Shown here in pieces: positions 44,247-52,508 of a DNA stretch of 64,000 nt. The position numbers and the translations under genes are program-made. Source of the stretch: Halobellus rarus (GTDB taxonomy: Archaea; Halobacteriota; Halobacteria; Halobacteriales; Haloferacaceae); contig NZ_JANHDI010000007.1 of NCBI RefSeq assembly GCF_024494595.1, positions 186,001 to 250,000 on the forward strand, read 5' to 3'. Under the pieces are notes generated by a model that worked only from the letters and a program-made list of their open reading frames with translations, did no database searches and was not told where the DNA came from. Within the stretch, counting starts at the first letter, position 1; every line of letters starts with the position of its first letter.

Positions 44247-44271
44247 GTATAAGTGGGTTATACGCTTAAGC
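44247..44271. promoter_or_regulatory. Operator-like inverted repeats before the DmdA-like operon
   Basis: GTATAA-gtggg-TTATAC (44247-44263) is a perfect inverted repeat containing a TATA-like core, followed at once by the palindrome GCTTAAGC (44264-44271). They lie about 40-60 bp before the small ORF at 44310. A repressor or activator binding here would cover the promoter; the HTH-10 protein encoded downstream is a candidate. Confidence 0.5.
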
Positions 44272-44309
44272 TACAGAACAATACGGTTACGGGTCTTCTA
44301 TTCACCTGT

Positions 44310-44459
44310 ATGCCACAGAGGATCCACATCGACGACCGAGACAGCGCGACCGAACCGGAGTTCTACCTCCCCGCCGGTGCCAGCCCGTCGTTCATAGCCA
44401 ACCGGCTCGAGCGTATCTGGGCGACGCTGTTCAACCACGGCGTTGGACCACGGAAATAG
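44310..44459 (+). CDS. Small ORF, 49 aa, function unknown
   Basis: The peptide begins MPQRIHIDDRDSATEPEFYL and continues PAGASPSFIANRLERIWATL, ending near a Lys. It has no TM segment; the C-terminal half could be an amphipathic helix. The stop is 7 bp before the DmdA-like ATG and the operator-like site precedes it, so it is probably the first gene of that operon. It may equally be a leader peptide. Confidence 0.55.
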   Translation: MPQRIHIDDRDSATEPEFYLPAGASPSFIANRLERIWATLFNHGVGPRK

Positions 44460-44466
44460 ATCTCCT

Positions 44467-45834
44467 ATGGCGGGAGATCAACACCAGCCGAACTACCCCA
44501 GTGTCGACCAATCGGACCGTACCGTACCCAGAAACCTCCGTCAAACAGGCGACGCGGACGTCGACCTCGTGATCTCGAACCGGGTCCGCAAGTCCCCGTT
44601 CTGGCACCTCTCCGTCGAGGAAGGCTGTCACGAGGCGACGGTGTACAACCACATGTATCACCCGCGGGCGTTCATCGACCCCGAAGACGGAGGGTCGAAA
44701 GCCGAGTACGACCTGCTGGTCAACGACGTCGCGCTGTGGGACGTCGCGGTCGAGCGCCAGATCCGCGTCGAGGGGCCCGACGCCGAGGCGTTCGTCGACT
44801 ACGTCATCACGCGGGACGCGACCGACATCGAGCCGATGCGTGGCAAGTACGCCATCTGCTGTAACTACGACGGCGGCATTCTCAACGACTTCGTCCTGTT
44901 GCGACCCGACGAGGACGAGTTCTGGTTCTCTATCGCCGACGCCGACCTGCTGCAGTGGTTGCAAGGGGTCACGGTCGGCAACGACTTCGAGGTCGACATC
45001 GACGAGATCGACGTCTCGCCGATGCAGGTTCAGGGCCCGAAATCGCCCGACGTGATCGAGTCGCTCATCGATGACGCGGTCGAAGACGTCCCGTACTACG
45101 GACTGTTGGAAGCGACGATCAACGACGTCCCGGTGTTGGTGAGCCAAACGGGCTTCTCCGGAGAGGCGGGATTCGAGATATACGTCCGTGAGGCGACCAC
45201 GAACGCCGAAGCGGTGTGGAACCCGGTACTCGAAACGGTCAAAGACCACGGCGGTGCCGCGGCGCCAGTAAACGGTCGGCGACGGATCGCCGCCGGAATC
45301 CTGTCGTTGGGGCAGGACATGGACCACGAGACGTCGCCGTTCCAGGTCAATCTCGGTTACCAGGTCCCCGACGACAAGGACGCGGACTACGTCGGCAAAG
45401 CCGAACTGGAACGCCAGAAGGAAGCGATCGAAAACGGCGAGTTCCCGTTCACGCACAAGCTGGTCGGTCTGAAGATGGCTGGCGAACCGGTTATGGAATG
45501 GGCTTCGGACTACTGGCTCATCTCGGACCCGGAGACGGGCGAGGAATGCGGCTACCTGACGTCGGCGGGGTGGAACCCGGATCTCGAGGCCAACCTCGGC
45601 CTCGGATTCGTGCCAGCGGAGAAACTGCAGGCCGCGACCGACGTTCCGCTCGACGACTCGATATACGATGCGGACATCGATCTGGAGTTCGAGGTACACC
45701 TCCCGGACGAGTACGCCGAGGTGCCCGGCGAACCCGTCTATGCGACGCTGGCGAAGGTCCCGTTCAAAGAGTCAGTCAACCCCAGCGCTCGCGAACAGGC
45801 CAAGATTCACGCCAGAGACGATATGGGCGACTGA
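44467..45834 (+). CDS. DmdA/GcvT-like folate-dependent aminomethyl/methyltransferase
   Basis: This 455-aa protein belongs to the GcvT superfamily. VSNHM-like VYNHMYHPRAF, NDVALWDVAVERQIRVEG, YDGGILNDFVLLR and SPMQVQGPKSPDVIE match the clade containing DMSP demethylase DmdA more closely than glycine-cleavage T protein. Such enzymes pass a methyl or aminomethyl group to tetrahydrofolate. The substrate could be DMSP, a betaine or a methylated amine; the sequence does not decide. No glycine-cleavage H or P genes are near. An HTH-10 regulator gene follows 114 bp downstream. Confidence 0.85.
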   Translation: MAGDQHQPNYPSVDQSDRTVPRNLRQTGDADVDLVISNRVRKSPFWHLSVEEGCHEATVYNHMYHPRAFIDPEDGGSKAEYDLLVNDVALWDVAVERQIRVEGPDAEAFVDYVITRDATDIEPMRGKYAICCNYDGGILNDFVLLRPDEDEFWFSIADADLLQWLQGVTVGNDFEVDIDEIDVSPMQVQGPKSPDVIESLIDDAVEDVPYYGLLEATINDVPVLVSQTGFSGEAGFEIYVREATTNAEAVWNPVLETVKDHGGAAAPVNGRRRIAAGILSLGQDMDHETSPFQVNLGYQVPDDKDADYVGKAELERQKEAIENGEFPFTHKLVGLKMAGEPVMEWASDYWLISDPETGEECGYLTSAGWNPDLEANLGLGFVPAEKLQAATDVPLDDSIYDADIDLEFEVHLPDEYAEVPGEPVYATLAKVPFKESVNPSAREQAKIHARDDMGD

Positions 45835-45948
45835 GAGTCGTTTCTCCGGCGACGAATCTGACGAACTCGGCGGATTACAGCGGTAGCGAGGGGAGATCCT
45901 ACTCCTTTAGAGACGGTTTTGTACACTACAACTACTACCTACAGAACG

Positions 45949-46614
45949 ATGACCGATATCAAAGCGGTCGTTCGAGCCAAACATCCAGACATCGTTCTTA
46001 CAGGGACGGTTACTCACGACCGAAGTTCGAGAGTCACGTCGGTGTCGGAGGCGGGAACTGACCCGACGTCGGGAAAGTTCTTCTATCGTATCGAATCGGC
46101 TGATTTCGACCAGTTCGAAGACGGACTACGGGACGATAGTACCGTTGGTGACTTCGAACGAGTCATCGAGACCAGAGACAAGGAGGCGATCTACAGTTTC
46201 GAGTATACGGACGAAGCGAAACTCCTCTCGCCAGTGATCTCGGCTGCGAATGGTGTCATCCTCGATATGAAAAACGACGGGAGCGCGTGGATCCTGACAA
46301 TATGGGCGCCCGAGCGAACGGATCTGGTCCACCTTTGGGAGTATGCACAACAGAATGACATCGACATCGAGTTACTGCGCGTTAACGAATACGATAGTTT
46401 AGGTAATACGGACGCTGGGTTGACCGATAGCCAACGAGAAGCACTCCTCGTCGCGTTCGAAACGGGGTATTTCGAGGAACCACGGAACGCCACTCTCAGC
46501 GAAGTCGCCGCTGATCTGGATATCTCTCAGCCTGCAGCCAGCGGTCTCCTTCGACGTGGGATCAAGCGACTCATCATCTCGTCCCTGGTGGATGACAGCG
46601 AACAGCCGGATTGA
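45949..46614 (+). CDS. bat-like HTH-10 transcription regulator
   Basis: This 221-aa protein has the N-terminal haloarchaeal bat-type ligand-sensing region (about 1-155, beginning MTDIKAVVRAKHPDIVLTGT) and the C-terminal HTH-10 domain LTDSQREALLVAFETGYFEE, then SEVAADLDISQPAASGLLRR. It probably regulates the DmdA-like gene before it or the MetX-like gene after it. The ATG at 45949 fits the family start; a frame from 45919 adds ten Thr/Tyr-rich residues. Base composition of this gene is lower in G+C than the window average, hinting at transfer. Confidence 0.87.
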   Translation: MTDIKAVVRAKHPDIVLTGTVTHDRSSRVTSVSEAGTDPTSGKFFYRIESADFDQFEDGLRDDSTVGDFERVIETRDKEAIYSFEYTDEAKLLSPVISAANGVILDMKNDGSAWILTIWAPERTDLVHLWEYAQQNDIDIELLRVNEYDSLGNTDAGLTDSQREALLVAFETGYFEEPRNATLSEVAADLDISQPAASGLLRRGIKRLIISSLVDDSEQPD

Positions 46615-47120
46615 CCACCGGCTACTCGGTGCAGTGCCGACGACGACGCTCTGAGGACACGGCTCTCGTCTCCGTCAGCGTGACAGGTTGCGTACCGTGA
46701 CCGAGACGCGCCCCGCCTCTCGTCTATTTTACACCCGATTTCGTTACCCCGAGAGTGATTCTGAAGAAAGTGAGTGAAGAGATATGAGGAATTCGCCCGT
46801 CTGCGGAGAAAAAAATCCAACTCGGGAGGGAATGTACACGGTGGAACCGGCTCGCTCAGTACAGACGAATGCCATATCTCATCGAGCCGTCACCTACTCA
46901 GGATCTGTCAGAAACAAGCTGCTGAATATCGAGGATGTATCCAGGACAGTATCTGTCACCCGATTGAATTTTCCGGCGGATTCCCAGCAACGAGCCTGTG
47001 ATGGAAAGCCTCCTGGGAATCGTGAAACCGTCCTAGTGTGGGGTCGCCTGGTTTTTCGTCTTACCGCAGCGTGAGAACTAACATTACTATTTTATCATCT
47101 TCCCTCAATTATTATGAAGT
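46615..47120. other. Intergenic region, no gene recognised
   Basis: The 506 bp are less GC-rich than the surroundings. Short open frames around 46774-47074 have no recognisable homology, composition bias or upstream signals. The right end (47080-47120) is AT-rich with a tattttat run and probably holds the promoter of the MetX-like gene. Confidence 0.4.
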
Positions 47121-48197
47121 ATGTCCCTAGAAGACCGATACCTCGAGAACGAGTATTACACCCAAGACGAACACGGCGACTACGAGCTATACGATCTCGG
47201 TGATTTCGAACTCGCACGCGGGCAAACACTCCGAGACGCGAAACTCGCCTATCAGACGTTCGGTGACCTAAACGACGAGAAAGATAACGTCATCCTCTTC
47301 CCGCACATGTATTCCGGGACCCACCGGGATATGGAGCGGTTTATCGGTGAGGACATGGCGATCGACCCGACCGAGTATTTCGTCATTCTGCCGAATCAGC
47401 TCGGCAACGGCCTCTCTTCTTCACCGCACAACACACCCCCGCAGGACGGTGGGATGGGCTATTTCCCCGAGGTGATGATCGAGGACGACATCCGCGCCCA
47501 GCACGAACTTGTCACGGAGGAGTTCGGAATCGACGAACTCCAGCTCGTCCTCGGGTGGTCGATGGGGGCACAGCAGACCTACGAATGGATTGTCCGATAT
47601 CCGGATATGGTCAAGCGGGCTGCCCCGATTGCCGGGACGGCTAAGGTGACGCCACACGACCAGCTGTTTATCGAGGCGCACAAAGAGATGATCCAGTCAG
47701 ATCCCGCCTGGAACGACGGGTTCTACACGGACCCTCACGCCGTCCTCACGGGACTGCGCCGGCACGCTCTCATCTGGTCAGTTATGGGGCTGAGTACCCA
47801 GTTCTATCACCAGTCCGAGCAGGCTTGGGATCAGGCAGGTTTTCAGTCGGTGGATGACTTTATGGCGAACTTCTGGGAGGACTGGTTCCTGCCGATGGAT
47901 CCGAACAACCTGCTCACGATGGCGACGAAGTGGCAGCACGGCGACGTGAGTCGCAATACTGATGGTGATCTCGAAGCGGCGCTCGGGCGGGTGAAAGCGA
48001 AAGTGTACGTCATACCCTTCGAGGAGGATATGTTCTTCCCCGTCCGTGACTGCGAGTACGAGCAGGCGATGATCCCAGACAGCGAGTTGCGGCCGATCCC
48101 GAGTTTGTGGGGGCACTTCACCATGTTCGGGGTGTTTGACGAGGACCTCGAAGTGATCGACGAGCACATCGGTGAACTCCTGAACGAATCGGTCTAA
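47121..48197 (+). CDS. MetX-like alpha/beta hydrolase
   Basis: The 358-aa protein belongs to the homoserine O-acetyltransferase (MetX)-type branch of the alpha/beta hydrolases. The nucleophile elbow is GWSMGAQQ, the acid EEDMFFPV and the His LWGHFTM. Strand DNVILFPHMYSGTH is the usual oxyanion region. It may acylate homoserine or hydrolyse an ester; the residues distinguishing these cannot be judged here. G+C is lower than average, as in the preceding regulator, and it may have come in with it. Confidence 0.85.
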   Translation: MSLEDRYLENEYYTQDEHGDYELYDLGDFELARGQTLRDAKLAYQTFGDLNDEKDNVILFPHMYSGTHRDMERFIGEDMAIDPTEYFVILPNQLGNGLSSSPHNTPPQDGGMGYFPEVMIEDDIRAQHELVTEEFGIDELQLVLGWSMGAQQTYEWIVRYPDMVKRAAPIAGTAKVTPHDQLFIEAHKEMIQSDPAWNDGFYTDPHAVLTGLRRHALIWSVMGLSTQFYHQSEQAWDQAGFQSVDDFMANFWEDWFLPMDPNNLLTMATKWQHGDVSRNTDGDLEAALGRVKAKVYVIPFEEDMFFPVRDCEYEQAMIPDSELRPIPSLWGHFTMFGVFDEDLEVIDEHIGELLNESV

Positions 48198-48567
48198 CGG
48201 CGCGCTCCGACAGCAGATAACTACAGTTTTCATAACCGGACACCAGCACTCTCAGGGGCCTCACCACCGCAGATTCCGGTTGTAGGCGATGCCGGTCTGA
48301 CCCTGCACCCGCTGTACGCGGTGTGACGGTCCGATCAGTTACTGAGTGTTTCAACGAGGGCGTCCTCTCAGTTCTCGCCGAGAGAAGCCTACTGACTATG
48401 CGCTGTGTATCTTGCACGGCTATCAGAACTCCTCTCTGAGCTTGTAGAAATCCTAACGGTCAATACGCGCGCAGGTTCTCACGGCCGATTCGGTCGCGAG
48501 GCCGTGAAAATAAACACCGTGACGAGAGTTCTGGACTACTCTCGCTGCCCCGAAACACTCCGAACGC
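48198..48567. other. Intergenic region, possible mobile-element debris
   Basis: No gene is seen in 370 bp. The segment 48385-48470 is moderately AT-rich and has the look of haloarchaeal transposon flanks, but I can find no terminal inverted repeats or transposase frame, so this stays a suspicion. Confidence 0.3.
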
Positions 48568-49722
48568 CTACGTTTTCAGCCCGCTTCCGGTGAGCGGAAC
48601 GACGACGTCGTCGTCGCGACCGACGACGCCGCGCTCGCGGTACACGTCGAGCGCCGCGGGCGCGACCGCGCAGGTCGGCTCGACGTAGAATCCCTCGCGG
48701 TGCAGCGCGTCGAGTTCGCGGTCGACCTGGTCGGCAGAGAGGGCGATCGCGTCGCCGTCGGTGGCGTCGATCGCGGCCAGGATCTGCGCCTTCCGGACCG
48801 GTTCGCGGATCTGGATCCCGTCGGCGACGTCGTTGGATCCGGCGGCCGTCGCTTCGCCGTGCAGTTCCGCCGCGATCGGCGCGTAGCCGGCGGCCTGCGC
48901 GCCGAGGAGCCGCGGCATCGACTCGATCCAACCGGCGTCGTAGAGGTCATGGAATCCCCGGTACGCGCCGAGAAAGAGCGTGCCGTGACCGAGCGGCGTC
49001 ACGACCGCGTCCGGCGCGGTCCAGTCGCGCTGGGCGCAGACCTCGTAGGCGAACGTCGCCGTCCCCGAGAAGAAGGCCGGGTTCCAGGCGTGGGAGGCGT
49101 ACCACGCCGCTCCCGATTCGACGGGACCCTCGCGAACTTCCGCGCGAGGGCTTGTCGAGCGTTGCTCGACGGCGGCGACGCAGGCGGCCGTGACGTCCTC
49201 GCGGCTCCCTTCGATCGGTACGACCGTCGCGCCCGTCCGCTCGATCGCGCGGCGCTTCCCGGGCTTGACCGAGGTGGGGACGTATATCTCCGCGTCGATG
49301 CCGGCGCGGGCCGCGTAGGTCGCGATGGCCGCGCCCGCGTTGCCCGAGGAGTCCTCGACGACGCGGTCGACGCCGAGTTCGGCGGCGACAGAGAGCGTCA
49401 CCGCCGCGCCGCGGTCCTTGAACGATCCCGTCGGGAACACGTACTCCAGTTTGAACGACGCGTCCCGGTCGGGCGCGTCGACGAGCGGCGTCAGCCCCTC
49501 GCCGAGGGTGACGTGCGGGGCGACCGGGAGGAAGTCGCGGAAGGACCACAGCCCGGCGCGGGTGTCGGCCCAGGAGGCCGGTAGTGCCGCCGGGAACCCG
49601 TCCTTCTCGACCGGCGACGACGCGAAATCCAGCGGCGCGCCGCAGTCGCACCGCCAGGTCCACTCGTCGTACGTCTTCTCGCAGGCCGAACAGGCGAGTT
49701 CCAGCGCGGGTGTGAGTGGCAT
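48568..49722 (-). CDS. Threonine synthase-like PLP enzyme with inserted hairpin segment
   Basis: This 384-aa fold-type II PLP enzyme begins with a zinc-ribbon (Cys11, 14, 25, 27). FPTGSFKDRG carries the PLP Lys and DSSGNAGAAIA the phosphate loop. Threonine synthase makes threonine from O-phosphohomoserine; related pyridoxal enzymes cannot be fully excluded. At about residues 184-200 an in-frame stretch VEQRSTSPRAEVREGPVES is encoded by two perfect hairpins (see 49127-49170), just before WYASHAWNPAFF. It looks like an insertion in a surface loop. Confidence 0.88.
   Translation of the reverse strand: MPLTPALELACSACEKTYDEWTWRCDCGAPLDFASSPVEKDGFPAALPASWADTRAGLWSFRDFLPVAPHVTLGEGLTPLVDAPDRDASFKLEYVFPTGSFKDRGAAVTLSVAAELGVDRVVEDSSGNAGAAIATYAARAGIDAEIYVPTSVKPGKRRAIERTGATVVPIEGSREDVTAACVAAVEQRSTSPRAEVREGPVESGAAWYASHAWNPAFFSGTATFAYEVCAQRDWTAPDAVVTPLGHGTLFLGAYRGFHDLYDAGWIESMPRLLGAQAAGYAPIAAELHGEATAAGSNDVADGIQIREPVRKAQILAAIDATDGDAIALSADQVDRELDALHREGFYVEPTCAVAPAALDVYRERGVVGRDDDVVVPLTGSGLKT
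49127..49170. repeat. Two hairpins inserted in the threonine synthase-like gene
   Basis: CCCTCGCG-aacttccg-CGCGAGGG (49127-49150, 8-bp stem) is followed by GTCGAGC-gtt-GCTCGAC (49154-49170, 7-bp stem). They keep the reading frame. The neighbouring coding DNA shows no such structures, so this is a candidate in-gene copy of the palindromic element family. Confidence 0.5.
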
Positions 49723-49743
49723 CGTTCGTGTTCCGGTGATCGA

Positions 49744-50700
49744 TCAGTACGTGTCGACGTTGGTGCCGACCGAGCAGACGTACTCGCCGGTCGCGACCTG
49801 CGGGAGGCGACGCGTCCGCCAGAAGACGCCGTCGCTGTTGGCGGTCACGCGGGCCTTCAGTTCGCCGAAGACGTCGGTCACCTCGAAGAGGGGGTCGCCG
49901 GCGGAGACCCGATCACCCAGGTCGACTTCGAACCGCACGAGTCCGCCGCTCGGGGAGCCGTACTGATCGAATCCCTTCGCGCGCGTCTGCCGCGACGTGG
50001 TGGCGTCGCCGTCGAGGAAACCGTACTCGCGGAGGACGTTGAACACGCCCTCGACGCCCGCCCGGATGCTCTTCTCGTCCCAGCCGACGCAGCCGCCGAG
50101 CTCGGGGTCGATCGTCGGGATCCCCTCGTCCGGCCCGGCGCGGGCCAACTGTCCTTCGGGGCCCTTCTGATCCAGGACGTAGCCGCAGCCGAACGTCTTC
50201 GCGAGTTCGAGACACTCCCCGTGCATTCGGTGTCGGCGGCCGCAGCGGACCCGTACCTCGTCGATCATCCGCGACGTCGAGCCCTGGTGGAGGTCCAGGA
50301 TCAGGTCCGCTCGCGTCGCCGCATCGAACGTCGACGCGGCGATGCGCTCCGAGGAGGTCCCTTTTTCGTCGCCGGGGTACGCGCGGTTCATCTTCGTGTC
50401 GTCGATCGGGTTCCGGTGCTCTGCGACCTGAAACGCGTGGTAGTTGACCACGCCGACGACGAGGACCGTGCCCGAGAGCTTCGCGGGATCGAGCTGGGGA
50501 ACGACGCGGCTGACGACGCCGACGCCGTTCAGTTCGTCGCCGTCCGAGGCCGCCTGCAGGTAGAGCGTCTTCCCGTCGGCGGCGCCGTTCACGACCGCAC
50601 AGGGGAGTCCCACCTCCGTCCCGTCGCGGGATTCGCCCACCGCCAGACGGCCCGTGTCGATCTCGCCGGGGGCCGCACTCGCCGTGCCGAGTGTCGTCAT
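49744..50700 (-). CDS. AstE/AspA-type deacylase (M14 carboxypeptidase fold)
   Basis: This 318-aa protein has the zinc-site pattern LHQGSTSR with LILDLH, and NPIDDTKMNRAYPGD as in succinylglutamate desuccinylase/aspartoacylase proteins. The C-terminal domain (about 230-318) is a beta barrel that often follows the catalytic domain. It probably removes an N-acyl group from an amino acid. The ATG at 50698-50700 precedes homology. It ends 21 bp before the threonine synthase-like gene starts on the same strand. Confidence 0.88.
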   Translation of the reverse strand: MTTLGTASAAPGEIDTGRLAVGESRDGTEVGLPCAVVNGAADGKTLYLQAASDGDELNGVGVVSRVVPQLDPAKLSGTVLVVGVVNYHAFQVAEHRNPIDDTKMNRAYPGDEKGTSSERIAASTFDAATRADLILDLHQGSTSRMIDEVRVRCGRRHRMHGECLELAKTFGCGYVLDQKGPEGQLARAGPDEGIPTIDPELGGCVGWDEKSIRAGVEGVFNVLREYGFLDGDATTSRQTRAKGFDQYGSPSGGLVRFEVDLGDRVSAGDPLFEVTDVFGELKARVTANSDGVFWRTRRLPQVATGEYVCSVGTNVDTY

Positions 50701-50839
50701 TGTCCGACACTCGGAGGGGTCGACCTTTAGGGGTTCGGTCTCCGCCGCTCGCCGTCGTCTATCCACCGTTCTCCGGTCCCCAGGTGAACGATCGCTCGCG
50801 ACCGACGACGCTTTGCCGACTCCACCGAAACGAGCGTGT

Positions 50840-51130
50840 ATGAGCGAAGAGGTCCCCGATCGGCCGCCGCAATCTGGGCTGGTGGGCGCGCTGTCGGTCC
50901 CGCGGAACGCGGCCATCGGCGTCGCCGTGGGAATCGCCCTGGCGATTCTCGCCTACCTGGCCCGCGTGTTCGAACTGTTCGGGCCGTTCGCGGGGACGCG
51001 CGAGTACCCCGTGTTGGGTCCCGAGGGGTGGTTTCTGGTCCTCGCGTTCGTCCTCGCGACGTCGACGGCCCTGCTCGTCGCGTCGATACTGACCGTCGTC
51101 GAGGCTGTTCGGCTGACTCGGGAGCTGTAG
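50840..51130 (+). CDS. Small two-TM membrane protein
   Basis: The 96-aa product has a cytoplasmic N-terminus of about 22 residues and two TM helices (about 24-48 and 66-90) joined by a loop with REYPVLGPEGW. No family function is known. It ends 34 bp before the convergent PhoU-TrkA gene; the partner may be ion transport but that is a guess. Confidence 0.72.
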   Translation: MSEEVPDRPPQSGLVGALSVPRNAAIGVAVGIALAILAYLARVFELFGPFAGTREYPVLGPEGWFLVLAFVLATSTALLVASILTVVEAVRLTREL

Positions 51131-51164
51131 GACCTGACACGTGGTGTTGCAACCGCCCCGATCG

Positions 51165-52391
51165 CTACCCGTCGAACTCCTGAACGTCGCCGACGAGTTC
51201 GCTCAGCCGTTCTGCGCCCGCCCGCGTCCCCTTCGCGATGATGACGTCGCCGCCGCGGAGTTCGGTCTCCGGCCCGGGCTGGACGACCCAGTCTTCGCCG
51301 TTTTCGCCCCGGCGGACGGCGATGACCCGCATTCCCGTCTCGGTCTTGACCATCCGCTCGCCGAGCGTGGTGCCCGCGAGCTGGGCGTCGGGGGCGACCG
51401 AGAGCCGAACGATCACTTCGTCGGACTCCTCGACTGCGGCCGCGACGACCGGGTGGGCGTCGATGCCGCGGAGGACGCCCTCGCTGATCTCTAGGGCGGC
51501 GTCCGAGATCTCCTCGGTCGCCGACGCCAGTTGGACGAGACCGCGCAGCTGAACCGGGTCCTCGACGCGGCCCGCCGCGCGCAGCGTCCACGCCTCGAAG
51601 CGAGACTGCAGGGCGTCGACCTCCGCCTCCAGTTCCTTGACCTCCTCGGCGACGCCCTCGCTGTCGAACAGCACCGCGCCGTAGGCCAGGTCGACGGCCA
51701 GTTCGCTCATATCCTTCATCAGGGTGATCGAGTCGATGGCCCGTTCGAGGTCCTCGATCGGCGGATCGACCGCCTCCGCCGGCTCGTACGGGTCCCCGAC
51801 CGCCGCCTCGTAGACGGCTGCTATCCCGTCTCGCGGCCCGCGGAGCAGCAGCGAGTCGTTCGGCTGAAGCCGGCTGTCGGGACCGGGATTCATGAGCCAC
51901 CGGCGCTTGCCGGTGACCGACTCCCGGCGGATCGCGATGATGCGGACGCCCATCTCCGTCTCCATATTGATGTCGAGGAGCGTCCGCCCGGCGTACGGGG
52001 AGTCCTCGTCGACGCTCGCGCGGACCAGCACCTCGACGGCCTCGGGGAGCGCGGTACGGAGCGCGTCGGGCATTCCGATGTCTTCGAGGACGATCTTCGC
52101 GATGTCGCCGGCGGCGTTCGATATCTTCTCGGCGGCACCCATCACGCCGAGGACGGGCGCGAGCTGTTCGGCGTCCTCGGGGCTGCGGGCCGCCATCAGC
52201 AGACTCATCCTGCCTTGAAGCTGGAGAATGTCCATCCGGCCTTCGAGTTCGAGTACTTCCCGGGCGATGTCGTCGCTCCCGTTGAGGACGGCGGAGTACG
52301 AGAGATCGATGAGGAGCTCTGCGGTGTCTTTCATCTCCGCGAGCACCTCCTTGACGCTGACCGGCTCGTACTCGACGTCCTGCGGATCCAT
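51165..52391 (-). CDS. Tandem PhoU-TrkA_C potassium-channel regulator-like protein
   Basis: The 408-aa protein is two copies of a PhoU-like helical domain followed by a TrkA_C/RCK_C domain. Repeats 1 and 2 start DLSYSAVLNGSDDIAREVLE and DLAYGAVLFDSEGVAEEVKE; the RCK_C parts contain GVRIIAIRRE and GMRVIAVRRG. No TM helices are present, so it acts in the cytoplasm, likely binding nucleotides and controlling a K+ channel or transporter. The ATG at 52389-52391 is used; the longer frame to 52487 is noise. Confidence 0.9.
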   Translation of the reverse strand: MDPQDVEYEPVSVKEVLAEMKDTAELLIDLSYSAVLNGSDDIAREVLELEGRMDILQLQGRMSLLMAARSPEDAEQLAPVLGVMGAAEKISNAAGDIAKIVLEDIGMPDALRTALPEAVEVLVRASVDEDSPYAGRTLLDINMETEMGVRIIAIRRESVTGKRRWLMNPGPDSRLQPNDSLLLRGPRDGIAAVYEAAVGDPYEPAEAVDPPIEDLERAIDSITLMKDMSELAVDLAYGAVLFDSEGVAEEVKELEAEVDALQSRFEAWTLRAAGRVEDPVQLRGLVQLASATEEISDAALEISEGVLRGIDAHPVVAAAVEESDEVIVRLSVAPDAQLAGTTLGERMVKTETGMRVIAVRRGENGEDWVVQPGPETELRGGDVIIAKGTRAGAERLSELVGDVQEFDG

Positions 52392-52508
52392 ACTCGCCGT
52401 TCGGGGTGGGGCGCAAAAACGCTTGGTGGTCGCAGGTTCGGGAGGGGGGCGACCTCGGACACCCGGAAACGATAACGCTTTTTTCACGTGGACGGGAATC
52501 TGATAGGT

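Noticed and set aside
46774-47074. Short open frames before the MetX-like gene
   Set aside because: No homology, no start signals and overlapping frames; not enough to call a gene or transposase remnant.
48380-48475. Possible insertion-sequence end
   Set aside because: Looks like haloarchaeal IS flank DNA but has no inverted repeat, target duplication or transposase; left as suspicion only.
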